From: Blastococcus sp. TF02A-35
Lineage (GTDB): Bacteria > Actinomycetota > Actinomycetes > Mycobacteriales > Geodermatophilaceae
Assembly (NCBI RefSeq): GCF_004571075.1
Contig: NZ_SPQP01000009.1
Location: forward strand, 62,001-126,000
Direction: 5' to 3'
DNA length: 64,000 bases
The notes under the pieces are model-generated. The model ran no database searches, was not told where the DNA came from, and worked only from the letters and a program-made list of their open reading frames with translations. Shown here one piece after another: positions 25,544 through 34,340 of this stretch; position 1 is the first letter of the stretch; each line of letters opens with the position of its first letter. The translations under genes and the position numbers were made by a program.

Positions 25544-26326
25544 TCAGACCAGCTCGATCACGTCGGCGTTCGACGTGCAGACCCGGCTGGGCCGGAACGG
25601 GAAGCGGCTGACCTCCTCGGCCGAGGTCGACCCGGACAGCACCAGCACGGTCTCCAGACCGGCCTCGATGCCGGCCACCACGTCGGTGTCCATCCGGTCG
25701 CCCACCATGATCGTGGACTCCGAGTGGGCCTCGATCCGGTTCATGGCGCTGCGGAACATCATCGGGTTGGGCTTGCCCACGAAGTAGGGCTTCGCGCCGG
25801 TGGCGGCGGTGATCATGGCTGCCACCGAGCCCGTCGCCGGCAGCGGCCCCTCCGTCGAGGGGCCGGTGACGTCGGGGTTGGTGGCGATGAACCGGGCGCC
25901 GTCGCCGACCAGCCGGATGGCGCGGGTGATGGCCTCGAACGAGTAGGTCCGGGTCTCACCGAGGACGACGTAGTCGGGGGCGGTGTCGGTCAGCGTGTAG
26001 CCGGCCTCGTACAGCGCCGTCGTGAGGCCGGCCTCCCCGATGACGTAGGCCGACCCGCCGGGCAGCTGCGAGCTGAGGAAGTCCGCCGTCGCCAGGGCCG
26101 AGGTGAAGATCGCCTCCTCCGGCACCTGCAGGCCACCCCGGGCCAGCCGGGCGGCGAGGTCGCGGGGCGTGAAGATCGAGTTGTTGGTCAGCACGAGGAA
26201 CCGGCGACGTCGCTCGACGAGGCGGTCCAGGAACTCCTTGGCGCCGGGGAGGGCCAGGCCCTCGTGGACCAGCACCCCGTCCATGTCGGTGAGCCAGCAC
26301 TCGATGGGTCCGCGGTCGGTGGTCAT
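25544..26326 (-). CDS. HAD-IIA family phosphatase (NagD-like)
   Basis: 260 residues. HAD motif I is ECWLTDMDGVLVHEG (nucleophile and acid Asp), motif II FLVLTNNSIFT, motif III Lys in FVGKPNPMMFRSAM and motif IV IMVGDRMDTDVVAGIEAG. The C2-cap between motifs II and III defines the IIA class of sugar-phosphate or nucleotide phosphatases. The substrate is not predictable. It follows an unknown gene by 16 bases on the same strand. Confidence 0.9.
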   Translation of the reverse strand: MTTDRGPIECWLTDMDGVLVHEGLALPGAKEFLDRLVERRRRFLVLTNNSIFTPRDLAARLARGGLQVPEEAIFTSALATADFLSSQLPGGSAYVIGEAGLTTALYEAGYTLTDTAPDYVVLGETRTYSFEAITRAIRLVGDGARFIATNPDVTGPSTEGPLPATGSVAAMITAATGAKPYFVGKPNPMMFRSAMNRIEAHSESTIMVGDRMDTDVVAGIEAGLETVLVLSGSTSAEEVSRFPFRPSRVCTSNADVIELV

Positions 26327-26342
26327 CCAGGTCCTCCGGTGG

Positions 26343-26783
26343 TCATGGCCAGATGCGCGGGTCGGCGTCGGACTCGTCGGGCTCTCCCAGCGTCACCGTG
26401 CGGCGCAGGAGGCGCCGCCCGAGGGAGTACGGCGTACGGATCCGCAGCTGACCCTCGCAGGCGCGGTGCTCGAGGTCGACCCGGACCGCGTCGGACCCCA
26501 GCCAGGTGATGTCCATGACCAGGGCCACTGCCCGCAGATCGTCGCGGGCGGCCAGCAGGCTGCCCTCCACGACGTCGATCGCGTCGAGCGGGGTGAGCCG
26601 GCGTCCGGGCACCGGGTCGGGCAGGTGGTACTCGAGGGTCCCGGAGCGGTCGATGGACAGGCCGACGGGGAAGAAGCCGCCACGCCGTTGCAGGGAGGTG
26701 ACGGCGGCCCGGAGTGCCGCGGACCGCAGGTGCGCGACGTCCTCGCACACGGCGGCGGGAACCGCGGGGCTCCGAGTCGTCAC
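26343..26783 (-). CDS. Conserved protein of unknown function
   Basis: 146 residues from GTG (VTTRSPAVPAAVCEDVAHLR). Ordinary mixed sequence with GFFPVGLSIDRSGTLEYHLP, VMDITWLGSDAVRVDLEHRA and RIRTPYSLGRRLLRRTVTLG. No membrane span, signal or known motif. Codon use is like its neighbours. It may be co-transcribed with the HAD gene. Confidence 0.65.
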   Translation of the reverse strand: MTTRSPAVPAAVCEDVAHLRSAALRAAVTSLQRRGGFFPVGLSIDRSGTLEYHLPDPVPGRRLTPLDAIDVVEGSLLAARDDLRAVALVMDITWLGSDAVRVDLEHRACEGQLRIRTPYSLGRRLLRRTVTLGEPDESDADPRIWP

Positions 26784-26800
26784 ACCCCGAACTTCGGCAC

Positions 26801-26831
26801 CTGCGCCAGGATCTTGATCCGGGCGGCGCAG
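26801..26831 (-). terminator. Hairpin after the diamine-acetyltransferase-like gene
   Basis: The outer stem is CTGCGCC/GGCGCAG, with an inner 5-bp GGATC-TT-GATCC stem, in the 56-base gap between two - strand genes. It may end the psd-pssA-GNAT transcript. Confidence 0.45.
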
Positions 26832-26839
26832 TTCGCGGG

Positions 26840-27319
26840 CTAGCGCGCCGCGGCGGCGAAGGTGCTCAGGGCGTCGTCGGTCAGCCGGAAGACCGTCCAC
26901 TCGTCCATGGGGACGGCGCCGGCGGCGCGGTAGAAGTCGATCGACGGGGTGTTCCAGTCGAGCACCGACCACTCCAGGCGCGAGTAGCCGCGCTCGACGC
27001 AGACGGCGGCCAGCGTGCGCAGCAGCTCCCTGCCCAGCCCGCTGCCGCGGTGCTCCGGGGAGACGTAGAGGTCCTCGAGGTAGATGCCGTGGGTGCCGCG
27101 CCAGGTGGAGAAGTTGAGGAACCACAGGGCGATGCCCACGACCCGGCCCTCGTGCTCGGCGACGTGCCCGAAGAGGGCGGGGGAGTCGCCGAAGAGGCAG
27201 GCGGTGAGCTGCTCCTCGGTGAGCCGGACCTCGTGCAGCGCCTTCTCGTACTCGGCGAGCTCGCGCACCAGGCCGACGACGGCGGGCACGTCCTCGCGCC
27301 GCACCGGGCGCACGCTCAC
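26840..27319 (-). CDS. GNAT N-acetyltransferase, diamine/spermidine type
   Basis: 159 residues. Begins VSVRPVRREDVPAVVGLVRE, followed by LAEYEKALHEVRLTEEQL, LWFLNFSTWRGTHGIYLEDL, YVSPEHRGSGLGRELL (acetyl-CoA loop RGSGLG) and LEWSVLDWNTPSIDFYRAAG. The FSTWRG...YLEDLYV.P..RG.G and WNTPSIDFY features are those of the eukaryotic-type SAT1/thialysine acetyltransferase group; substrate inferred. GTG overlaps the pssA stop by 4 bases. Confidence 0.88.
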   Translation of the reverse strand: MSVRPVRREDVPAVVGLVRELAEYEKALHEVRLTEEQLTACLFGDSPALFGHVAEHEGRVVGIALWFLNFSTWRGTHGIYLEDLYVSPEHRGSGLGRELLRTLAAVCVERGYSRLEWSVLDWNTPSIDFYRAAGAVPMDEWTVFRLTDDALSTFAAAAR

Positions 27320-28113
27320 GACAGGGCCTCCCTCAGCCGCGCCGGCACCAGCTTGGCCAGGGGTGCGACGACCGGCACCAGGATCGGCGCGAGCAGGTAG
27401 CCGTAGGCGAGCACGATCCCGGTGACGACGGGGGCGACGGCGAAGCCGACCACCAGCAGCACCGCTGTCGCGACCAGCCCGTAGGGGCGGCCGCTCTTCG
27501 GGCTGACCAGCGACCGGAACGACCGGAAGCGGATGTTCGTGACCATCAGCAGCGCCGGCACGGCGACGATGAGCAGCACCCACAGCCGGTCGCGGCCCTG
27601 CATGTCGTCACCGAAGGCGAAGACCGAGGCGAGGACCACGCCGGCGGCCCCGGGGCTGGGCATGCCGATGAAGTACCGCTTGTCCGCCGTCGGGTCGATC
27701 GTGGTGTTGAACCGGGCCAGCCGGATCGCCGCGCAGGCCACCCACAGGAAGCAGACCACCCAGCCGAGCGGGTCCCACCCGTCCTGGCCCTCGGAGAACA
27801 GCGTGAAGGCCAGCAGCGCCGGTGCCAGGCCGAAGGAGACCAGGTCGGCCAGCGAGTCGAACTGCAGGCCGAAGGGGGTCACCGCGCCCACCAGCCGGGC
27901 CACGGCGCCGTCGGTGATGTCGAAGAGCACCGAGAGCCCGACCAGCACCGCGGCCAGCGTGTGGTCGCCCCGGATCGACACCAGGATGGCGAAGAACCCG
28001 CAGAACATGTTCCCGAGCGTGAAGAGGCTGGGCAGGCTGGCCAGCGCCCGTCGCCGGCTGCCCCGGACCGATCCCCGGACGAACTCGACGGTCGCCGTGC
28101 GCCGCGTGGGCAC
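27316..28113 (-). CDS. pssA: CDP-diacylglycerol-serine O-phosphatidyltransferase
   Basis: 265 residues, integral membrane. Makes phosphatidylserine from CDP-diacylglycerol and serine. The CDP-alcohol phosphotransferase motif D-G-x2-A-R-x8-G-x3-D-x3-D is read in FDITDGAVARLVGAVTPFGL then QFDSLADLVSFGLAPALL. Six to eight hydrophobic spans follow. GTG start with GAGG upstream, 8 bases after the psd stop, so psd and pssA form an operon and together yield phosphatidylethanolamine. Confidence 0.93.
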   Translation of the reverse strand: MPTRRTATVEFVRGSVRGSRRRALASLPSLFTLGNMFCGFFAILVSIRGDHTLAAVLVGLSVLFDITDGAVARLVGAVTPFGLQFDSLADLVSFGLAPALLAFTLFSEGQDGWDPLGWVVCFLWVACAAIRLARFNTTIDPTADKRYFIGMPSPGAAGVVLASVFAFGDDMQGRDRLWVLLIVAVPALLMVTNIRFRSFRSLVSPKSGRPYGLVATAVLLVVGFAVAPVVTGIVLAYGYLLAPILVPVVAPLAKLVPARLREALS

Positions 28114-28121
28114 CGCGGGCC

Positions 28122-28799
28122 TCAGCGGGTCGAGGGCCAGCGGGCGATGACGGTCTCGCCGCCGCGCACGCGCTGCGCCTTCGTCACGGTGATCTCGCAC
28201 TCCGGGGGGAGGAAGACGTCCATCCGGGAGCCGAACTTCATCAGGCCCATCCGCTCGCCGGTGGCCAGCGTCTGGCCGACGCCGGTGCGGGTCACGATGC
28301 GGCGGGCCAGCACGCCGACGATCTGGCGGAAGACCACGGTGCGGTCGGCGGGGCCGCTGGAGTCGCGCAGCCACAGCTCGCTGCGCTCGTTCCGGTGCGC
28401 CGACTCCTTGCGGTAGGCGGCCAGGAAGCTGCCCCTGCGGTAGGAGCTCTCCACGACCTCACCCCGGTACGGCGAGCGGTTGACGTGCACGTCGACCACC
28501 GACAGGAAGATGCTGACCTGCTGCCACGTCCCCTCGGGCGCGACGCCCTCCTGCGGCTCGCCGGACACCATGACGACGCCGTCGGCGGGGGAGAGGACGA
28601 CGTCCGGGTCCGGCGGCGTCACGTCGCAGCGCCGGTCCGGGTCGCGGAAGAAGAGGGCCATGTAGGCGGAGAGGCCCAGGAACGGCCACGCCGCCGCGCG
28701 CGCCCAGCGGCGGCCGGTGAGGCGGCCTCCGGCGGCGAGCAGGGCGGCAGGGGCCAGCGGTCCGGTGATGAAGGGCCACCCGGCGGGGTCGATGCGCAT
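28122..28799 (-). CDS. psd: Phosphatidylserine decarboxylase
   Basis: 225 residues. Makes phosphatidylethanolamine. The proenzyme cleaves itself at Gly-Ser in LMKFGSRMDVFLPPE, producing the pyruvoyl group on the Ser. Active-site Asp/His are seen in VLSPADGVVMVSGEP and DVHVNRSPYRGEV. An N-terminal hydrophobic stretch (WPFLGLSAYMALFFRDPDR) anchors it. It belongs to the short (archaetidylserine-like) class. First gene of psd-pssA-GNAT. Confidence 0.94.
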   Translation of the reverse strand: MRIDPAGWPFITGPLAPAALLAAGGRLTGRRWARAAAWPFLGLSAYMALFFRDPDRRCDVTPPDPDVVLSPADGVVMVSGEPQEGVAPEGTWQQVSIFLSVVDVHVNRSPYRGEVVESSYRRGSFLAAYRKESAHRNERSELWLRDSSGPADRTVVFRQIVGVLARRIVTRTGVGQTLATGERMGLMKFGSRMDVFLPPECEITVTKAQRVRGGETVIARWPSTR

Positions 28800-28873
28800 G
28801 GTCCTCGAACCGTACCGGGCGGGCGGGGGTCGTCACCCGCTGTGCCGCCGTCGGTCGGCGCGCCGGAACGCGA

Positions 28874-28911
28874 ACGGCGCCGGTCGGTGGCGATCCACCG
28901 GCCGGCGCCGT
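28874..28911 (-). terminator. Terminator of sodN
   Basis: A 17-bp stem (28874-28890 with 28895-28911, one G-T pair) and a 4-base loop CGAT, 17 bases after the sodN stop and before psd. Confidence 0.75.
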
Positions 28912-28927
28912 CCGCGTGCGCGGGAGG

Positions 28928-29332
28928 TCAGGCAGCTGCCTTGGTCTCCCAGAAGATCTTGTCGATCTCGGCGATGTAGTCGAGCAGCTTCTGGCCCTCG
29001 GCGGGGTCCATGCTGCCCTTGCCGCCGGCCGCACCGGCCTGCTTGGTGGCCTTGTTGAACAGCTCGTGCAGGTGCGGGTACTTCTCGAAGTGCGGGGGCT
29101 TGAAGTAGTCGGTCCAGAGCACCCACAGGTGGTGCTTGACCAGGTCGGCGCGCGCCTCCTTGATCAGGACGGCGCGCATCTTGAAGACCTCGTCGTCGCT
29201 GGCCTGGTACTTCTCCTGGATGGCCTTGACCGACTCGGCCTCGATGCGGGCCTGGGCGGGGTCGTACACGCCGCAGGGGAGGTCGCAGTGCGCGGTGGCC
29301 TCCACGGCGGAGAACATGCGGGTGAGACGCAT
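28928..29332 (-). CDS. sodN: Nickel superoxide dismutase
   Basis: 134 residues. Precursor with a 14-residue propeptide MRLTRMFSAVEATA, cut to expose HCDLPCGVYDPAQARIEAES. His1, Cys2 and Cys6 of the mature protein form the Ni hook. The rest is the expected four-helix bundle, with aromatic residues HHLWVLWTDYFKPPHFEKYP shielding the site. The protease gene is adjacent but divergent. The ATG follows GGAGG. Confidence 0.96.
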   Translation of the reverse strand: MRLTRMFSAVEATAHCDLPCGVYDPAQARIEAESVKAIQEKYQASDDEVFKMRAVLIKEARADLVKHHLWVLWTDYFKPPHFEKYPHLHELFNKATKQAGAAGGKGSMDPAEGQKLLDYIAEIDKIFWETKAAA

Positions 29333-29383
29333 GGAGGTGCCTCCGGGGTTCGTGGGGATCTGTCGTCTGCGACCCTACTCGCG

Positions 29384-29764
29384 GTGATCCAGGAGGACAG
29401 CGCGAGAGAGCCCACGGCGGGCCTGCCGACCCCGTGGGCCCTGGTGCGGGTCAGCGGGCCGTCGATGTCGCCGACCGTCCGCGACGGCGACCGGCTGATG
29501 GCCCGGCGGGTGCCGGACCCCGCCCGGGTGCGTCCCGGGGACGTCGTCGTCGCCCGGTTTCCCGCGCGGCCGGAGCTGCTGGTCGTCAAGCGGGTGCGCC
29601 GCGCCGTCGACGGCGGGCACTGGGTCGAGGGCGACAACCCGTTCCTCACCGACGACAGCCGCTCCTTCGGGCCCGCCGTCGTCGTGGGTCGCGTGCTGGG
29701 CCGGCTCTGGCCGCGGCCGGGCCGGCTGGCGGCCCGGCCCGACCTCGGCTCAGACCTGGCGTAG
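29384..29764 (+). CDS. sodX: Ni-SOD maturation protease (signal peptidase S26 family)
   Basis: 126 residues. Cuts the SodN propeptide. The serine nucleophile is in VSGPSMSPTVRDGDRLMA and the general-base Lys in ELLVVKRVRRAV; GDVVVARFP and GHWVEGDNPFLTDDSRSFGP are the other S26 boxes. It lacks the N-terminal membrane anchor of true signal peptidases. GTG start at 29384; it could also start slightly elsewhere since no ribosome site is clear. Its end overlaps the epimerase gene by 15 bases, tail to tail. Confidence 0.92.
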   Translation: MIQEDSAREPTAGLPTPWALVRVSGPSMSPTVRDGDRLMARRVPDPARVRPGDVVVARFPARPELLVVKRVRRAVDGGHWVEGDNPFLTDDSRSFGPAVVVGRVLGRLWPRPGRLAARPDLGSDLA

Positions 29765-30352
29765 CTGCGCGTAGCGCGCGGCGCACTCCTCCATCGTCGG
29801 CAGCAGCCCCTGCTCCCGGGCCTGCGCGAGGGTCGGGGCGGCGCGGTCCTTGGCCGACAGCTCCAGCTGGACGTCCGACGGCCACGGGAGGGCGAGGTCG
29901 GGGTCCATCGGGTCGACGCCGAACTCGCGGGAGGGGTCGTAGCCCGAGGACACCAGGTAGGTCACCGAGCTGTCGTCGGCCAGCGCGAGGAAGGCGTGGC
30001 CGAGCCCCTCGGCCAGGTAGACCGCACGCGGCTGGTCGCTGTCGAGCACCACCGCGTCGTGCACGCCGAAGGTGGGCGAGCCGACCCGCACGTCGACGAC
30101 GACGTCCAGCACCCGCCCGGCGGGGCAGTAGACGTACTTGGCCTGCCCGGGAGGCACCAGGGCGAAGTGCACCCCGCGCAGGACCCCCCGCGCCGAGACG
30201 CTGTGGTTGGCCTGCGCGAGCGGAAGTGCGTGTCCCACTGTCTGGGAAAGAGCGTCGGCCCGGTACCACTCGGTGAAACGCCCCCGCGTGTCGCCGTGCG
30301 GCACGAGGTCGACGACGTAGCTGTCGGGGACGGCGAGCTCGGTGATCTCCAC
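29750..30352 (-). CDS. rfbC: dTDP-4-dehydrorhamnose 3,5-epimerase (RmlC family)
   Basis: 200 residues, cupin fold. The family core is SARGVLRGVHFALVPPGQAK (catalytic His in RG[V/L]HF), YVYCPAGRVLDVVVDVRVGS, PRAVYLAEGLGHAFLALADD and VTYLVSSGYDPSREFGVDPM. No rmlA, B or D gene lies beside it, so it may serve another dTDP-sugar route. GTG start with TACGGT 6 bases upstream (leaderless). Confidence 0.93.
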   Translation of the reverse strand: MEITELAVPDSYVVDLVPHGDTRGRFTEWYRADALSQTVGHALPLAQANHSVSARGVLRGVHFALVPPGQAKYVYCPAGRVLDVVVDVRVGSPTFGVHDAVVLDSDQPRAVYLAEGLGHAFLALADDSSVTYLVSSGYDPSREFGVDPMDPDLALPWPSDVQLELSAKDRAAPTLAQAREQGLLPTMEECAARYAQLRQV

Positions 30353-30358
30353 GACGGC

Positions 30359-30396
30359 ACCGTAGCGACAGGCGCCCCGACGGGCCGGTCTACTCT
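30359..30396. promoter_or_regulatory. Divergent leaderless promoters of rfbC and the malic enzyme gene
   Basis: TACGGT on - (30364-30359) is 6 bases before the rfbC GTG. TACTCT on + (30391-30396) is 9 bases before the malic enzyme ATG at 30406. Confidence 0.5.
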
Positions 30397-30405
30397 GCTG
30401 TGCCC

Positions 30406-31593
30406 ATGAGCGGAAACCCGGCGCCCGAGCAGCCCACCGACCGCTTCGCCGACGACCCGGCGTTCGCGGTGCACGAGGGCGGCAAGCTCTCCGTGGCCTC
30501 GACCCGCTCCATCGGCTCGATCGACGACCTCGCGCTCACGTACACCCCCGGCGTCGCCCGCGTCTCCAGCGCCATCGCCGCCGAGCCCGAGCTCGCGCGC
30601 CGGTTCACCTGGGCCCCTCGCGTCGTCGCAGTCGTCTCCGACGGCACCGCGGTGCTCGGCCTCGGCGACATCGGGCCGGCCGCGGCGCTGCCGGTGATGG
30701 AGGGCAAGGCCTGCCTGTTCAGCGAGTTCGCCGGCCTCTCCTCGGTGCCGATCGTGCTGAGCACCACCGACGTGGACGAGATCGTCGACACCGTCATGGC
30801 GATCGCGCCGTCCTTCGGCGGCATCAACCTCGAGGACATCAGCGCCCCGCGCTGCTTCGAGATCGAGGACCGGCTGCGCGAGCGGCTCGACATCCCCGTC
30901 ATGCACGACGACCAGCACGGGACGGCGATCGTCGTGCTGGCCGCCCTGCGCAACGCCGCCAAGGTCGTGGGCCGCGAGATCGGCGACCTGCGGGTCGTCG
31001 TCTCCGGGGCCGGAGCCGCGGGCGTGGCGTGCACCAAGATCCTGCTCGAGGCCGGCGTCGGCGACATCTCCGTCGCGGACTCCCAGGGCATCCTGCACGC
31101 CGGCCGCGAGGTCACCGGCAGCAAGCAGTGGCTGGTGGAGAACACGAACCAGGCCGGCTTCGCGGGCACCATGGTGTCCGCGCTCGAGGGCGCCGACGTC
31201 TACCTCGGCGTCTCCGGCGGCTCGGTGCCCGAGGCGGCGATCGCCTCGATGGCCGAGAACGCGATCGTCTTCTCGCTGGCCAACCCGACGCCCGAGGTGG
31301 ACCCGGAGATGGCGGCCAGGCACGCCGCGGTCGTCGCCACCGGCCGCAGCGACCTGCCCAACCAGATCAACAACGTGCTGGCCTTCCCCGGCGTCTTCCG
31401 CGGCGCCATCGACGCCGGCGCCACGAAGATCACCGAGGAGATGAAGCTCGCGGCCGCCACCGCGATCGCCGACGTCGTCGGCGAGGACCTGCGGCCGGAC
31501 TACATCGTGCCCAGCCCGCTGGACCGGCGGGTCGCCACCGCGGTCGCCGAGGCCGTGGCCGCCGTCGCCCGCGAGCAGGGCGTCACCCGCTGA
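30406..31593 (+). CDS. NAD(P)-dependent malic enzyme
   Basis: 395 residues. Oxidative decarboxylation of malate to pyruvate. The N-domain has [20 protein letters not shown] (catalytic Tyr), [18 protein letters not shown] (Lys) and [40 protein letters not shown] (metal Asp). The Rossmann domain has [20 protein letters not shown]. The short bacterial form without a phosphotransacetylase domain. An in-frame GTG two codons upstream is less likely, as it lies only 3 bases from the -10 box. Confidence 0.94.
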   Translation: MSGNPAPEQPTDRFADDPAFAVHEGGKLSVASTRSIGSIDDLALTYTPGVARVSSAIAAEPELARRFTWAPRVVAVVSDGTAVLGLGDIGPAAALPVMEGKACLFSEFAGLSSVPIVLSTTDVDEIVDTVMAIAPSFGGINLEDISAPRCFEIEDRLRERLDIPVMHDDQHGTAIVVLAALRNAAKVVGREIGDLRVVVSGAGAAGVACTKILLEAGVGDISVADSQGILHAGREVTGSKQWLVENTNQAGFAGTMVSALEGADVYLGVSGGSVPEAAIASMAENAIVFSLANPTPEVDPEMAARHAAVVATGRSDLPNQINNVLAFPGVFRGAIDAGATKITEEMKLAAATAIADVVGEDLRPDYIVPSPLDRRVATAVAEAVAAVAREQGVTR

Positions 31594-31602
31594 GGTCCGG
31601 CG

Positions 31603-32790
31603 TCAGTCGCCCTTGACGTTCACCAGCTGGCGCAGCGTGTGCCTGATCTCGACCAGGTCGGCGGCGTCCCTCATGACGACGTCGACGTCCTTGTAGGCAG
31701 CGGGGATCTCGTCGAGGAAGGCGTCGCTGTGCCGCCACTCGATGCCCGTCATCGCCTTCTCCAGCTCGGCGCGGGTGAACGTGCGCCGCGCCCTGCTCCG
31801 CGAGTACACCCGGCCGGCGCCGTGCGGTGAGCTGTTCAACGACTCCGGGTTGCCCCTGCCGACGACCACGTAGCTGGCCGTGCCCATCGAGCCGGGGATG
31901 AGGCCGGGCTGGCCCTTCCTCGCCTCGATGGCCCCCTTGCGGGAGACCCACAGGTCGACGCCGTCGTGCCGCTCCTGCTGGGTGAAGTTGTGGTGGCAGT
32001 TGATCCGCTCGAGCTCGGGCGTGCTGTCGGCCCGCATGTGCGCCGCGAGCGCGTCGGCGACCCGGTCCATCATCTCCTCGCGGTTGAGCAGCGCGAAGTG
32101 CTGCGCCCAGCGCAGCTCGGCGATGTAGCGGTCGAACTCCGGCGTGCCCTCCTCCAGCCAGGCGAGGTCCCGGTCGGGGAGGTCCAGGTGCTCGTCCCGC
32201 GCCCGCTGCTGGGCGATGGCGATGTGCTTCTGGGCGATCTTGTTGCCCACGCCCCGGCTGCCGCTGTGCAGGAAGAGCCACACCCGCTGCTGCTCGTCGG
32301 CGGTGACCTCGATGAAGTGGTTGCCCGAGCCCAGGCTGCCGAGCTGCAGCTGCCAGTTCGGGGCGGTGCCGGTGACCGAGCCGAGCACCTTGGGGCCGAG
32401 CTCCTCGGCCTTGGCCTCCAGCTCCTCGACCCGGCGCCGGGCGGTCGCGGTCAGCTTCTTGTTGTACCTCCCGGCCGACAGCGGCACGTTCCGCTCGATG
32501 TCGCCCCGCAGCGGCGCCAGCGACCCGCGGCCGCGCACCTCCTCGACCGACCACGGCGTGCGGACGGCGATCATGCCGCAGCCGATGTCGACCCCGACCG
32601 CGGCCGGGATGATCGCCCGCTCCGTCGGCAGCACCGAGCCGACGGTCGCACCCTTGCCGAGGTGCGCGTCGGGCATGAGCGCCACGTGGGGGCGGATGAA
32701 GGGCAGCGTGGCGGTGCGCTCGGCCTGCCTCAGCGTCTCGTCGTCGAGGATGCTGGCCCAGTTCAGCAGCTTGTCCGACAGTCGTTCCAC
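31603..32790 (-). CDS. rtcB: RtcB family RNA ligase
   Basis: 395 residues. Joins 2',3'-cyclic phosphate RNA ends to 5'-OH ends using GTP and Mn. Metal/guanylation residues are VGVDIGCGMIAVRTP, LGSLGSGNHFIEV, LHSGSRGVGNKIAQ, INCHHNFTQQERHDG and LIPGSMGTASYVVVG; the GMP-accepting His is in HGAGRVYSRSRARR. No archease or RtcA beside it. GTG start with CAGACT 7 bases upstream (leaderless). The downstream stop faces the malic enzyme stop. Confidence 0.94.
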   Translation of the reverse strand: MERLSDKLLNWASILDDETLRQAERTATLPFIRPHVALMPDAHLGKGATVGSVLPTERAIIPAAVGVDIGCGMIAVRTPWSVEEVRGRGSLAPLRGDIERNVPLSAGRYNKKLTATARRRVEELEAKAEELGPKVLGSVTGTAPNWQLQLGSLGSGNHFIEVTADEQQRVWLFLHSGSRGVGNKIAQKHIAIAQQRARDEHLDLPDRDLAWLEEGTPEFDRYIAELRWAQHFALLNREEMMDRVADALAAHMRADSTPELERINCHHNFTQQERHDGVDLWVSRKGAIEARKGQPGLIPGSMGTASYVVVGRGNPESLNSSPHGAGRVYSRSRARRTFTRAELEKAMTGIEWRHSDAFLDEIPAAYKDVDVVMRDAADLVEIRHTLRQLVNVKGD

Positions 32791-32834
32791 AGCGACGAGT
32801 CTGCGGGGCGCGGGCGGCGACCGCTTCGCGGGCG

Positions 32835-33548
32835 TCAGCCGCCGGCGAGGACGCGCTGGACGATGGGGTCGACGGCGACGTGCAGGCCGGTGTTGGCGTA
32901 GGCGAAGAAGCACGCCGCGATGCCGAAGGCCGGGACCAGCGCCACCTTCTCCAGGGTCGCGCCCGTGCGCAGCGGCAGGACCGTCAGCCGGCGGCGGGTG
33001 ACCAGCCACAGGACCGGCACCGGGACGCCGGCGGTGGTGAGCGCGTCGCCGAGGACGTGGGTGAGCACCCCGGCGGCCACCGCCCACGGCAGCCAGCCGG
33101 GAGTGGGCATGTGCGTCAGCAGCAGCCAGGCGCCGCCCCAGGAGAGCACCAGGTTGCCCAGGATCGTGGTCTCCGCGCGGCCGGGGATCACGAAGTGCAG
33201 CGCGTGCAGCGCCAGGCCGATCGCCAGCGCCAGGACCAGCAGGCTGGACCAGAAGGCGTTCGCGGCCAGCATCGCCAGGGCGCCGAAGGCCAGCGGCGCG
33301 AGGACGGCATCGTGGGTGCCCCAGCGGTGGCCGCCGGTGACGGCGCCGATCCCGCCCGAGGGGACGTCGGTGACCGGCCCCCACATGTCCGACACCGTGG
33401 AGCCGCGGTGGTCCAGGTCGGGCAGCATCGCGAAGCCGCCCACCGCCGCGATCCAGGCGCCCTGCGCTACGGCGCCGTGCACCGGCGCCCAGGGCAGCGT
33501 GGCGGCGCCGACGGCGAGTCCGGAGAGCGCGTGGGTGTGGCCGAGCAT
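32835..33548 (-). CDS. YdjM-like membrane-bound metal-dependent hydrolase (DUF457)
   Basis: 237 residues. Histidine/aspartate pattern of the LexA-regulated YdjM family: MLGHTHALSGLAVGAATLPW at the N-terminus, AMLPDLDHRGSTVSDMWGP, GGHRWGTHDAVLAPLAFGAL and VLTHVLGDALTTAGVPVPVL. Between these are five or so membrane spans. The reaction is not established. It lies within a - strand run between the AAA ATPase and rtcB genes. Confidence 0.88.
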   Translation of the reverse strand: MLGHTHALSGLAVGAATLPWAPVHGAVAQGAWIAAVGGFAMLPDLDHRGSTVSDMWGPVTDVPSGGIGAVTGGHRWGTHDAVLAPLAFGALAMLAANAFWSSLLVLALAIGLALHALHFVIPGRAETTILGNLVLSWGGAWLLLTHMPTPGWLPWAVAAGVLTHVLGDALTTAGVPVPVLWLVTRRRLTVLPLRTGATLEKVALVPAFGIAACFFAYANTGLHVAVDPIVQRVLAGG

Positions 33549-33599
33549 GCACCCAGGGTCGCGCCGGGCCGTCCTCCGGGCCGGGAGGCGCGCTGGCGG

Positions 33600-34340
33600 T
33601 CAGTCCGGGAGCAGGTGGCGCAGCAGCCGCTGGGGGTCGTCGAGGAACGCCCGCCAGTCCTGCACGAGGTCCAGCCGCTCCCACTCGCACGGGGCGAAGC
33701 CGTCGTCGTCGAGCTCGTACACCAGCGCGCCGGGCAGCGCGGCCAGCAGCGGCGAGTGGGTGGCCAGGAGCACCTGCGAGCCGGCCGCCACGACGCCGTC
33801 CAGGAGGGCCAGCAGCCGCAGGCACGAGGAGAACGACAGCGCGGACTCCGGCTCGTCGAGGACCCACAGCCCGCGCTCGGTCTTGCGCTCCTCCAGGAAG
33901 GCGAGGAAGCCCTCCCCGTGCGACCGGGCGTGCAGCGGCCCACCGAAGGCGCGCACCCCGTGCGGTCCCTCGTCCAGGGAGCTGAAGTGACCGTGCATGG
34001 CCTCCGCGCGCAGGAACGCCCCGCCCTGCGGCCGGGGGAGCTGCCCGTGCAGCTCGAGCTCGCCCCACAGGTCCGACTCGTCGGGGGAGGGGAGCGGGCC
34101 CCAGTGCTTCACCGCAGCGGTCAGCGACCGCTGCCACGCGCGGGCGACGGCCTCCACCAGCGTGGACTTGCCGCTGCCGTTCTCACCGACCAGGACGGTG
34201 ACCGGGGCCAGGTCCATACCGTCGGCCCGCAGCTGCGCGACCGCGGGCACGTCCCAGAACCAGGCACCGGGCGACCGGAGGTCTCGACGCACCTCGGCCC
34301 GCGCCAGCGGCAGGGGTGCCGCCGGCGCGGGTCCGTTCAT
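33600..34340 (-). CDS. AAA-family (ABC/SMC-like) ATPase
   Basis: 246 residues. Walker A VLVGENGSGKSTLVEAVARA, Walker B GLWVLDEPESALSFSSCLRL and a His switch VLLATHSPLLAALP. Between them is a short insert rather than a full coiled coil, and a signature-like SFSSCL. Similar single-gene ATPases are widespread and of unknown role, sometimes linked to DNA repair or toxin-like systems; no partner nuclease is seen here. The ATG overlaps the DUF6104 stop by 4 bases. Confidence 0.88.
   Translation of the reverse strand: MNGPAPAAPLPLARAEVRRDLRSPGAWFWDVPAVAQLRADGMDLAPVTVLVGENGSGKSTLVEAVARAWQRSLTAAVKHWGPLPSPDESDLWGELELHGQLPRPQGGAFLRAEAMHGHFSSLDEGPHGVRAFGGPLHARSHGEGFLAFLEERKTERGLWVLDEPESALSFSSCLRLLALLDGVVAAGSQVLLATHSPLLAALPGALVYELDDDGFAPCEWERLDLVQDWRAFLDDPQRLLRHLLPD

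Noticed and set aside
29376-29384. TACTCG as a -10 box of sodX
   Set aside because: Only about 2-3 bases from the GTG, too close for a start point at the codon.
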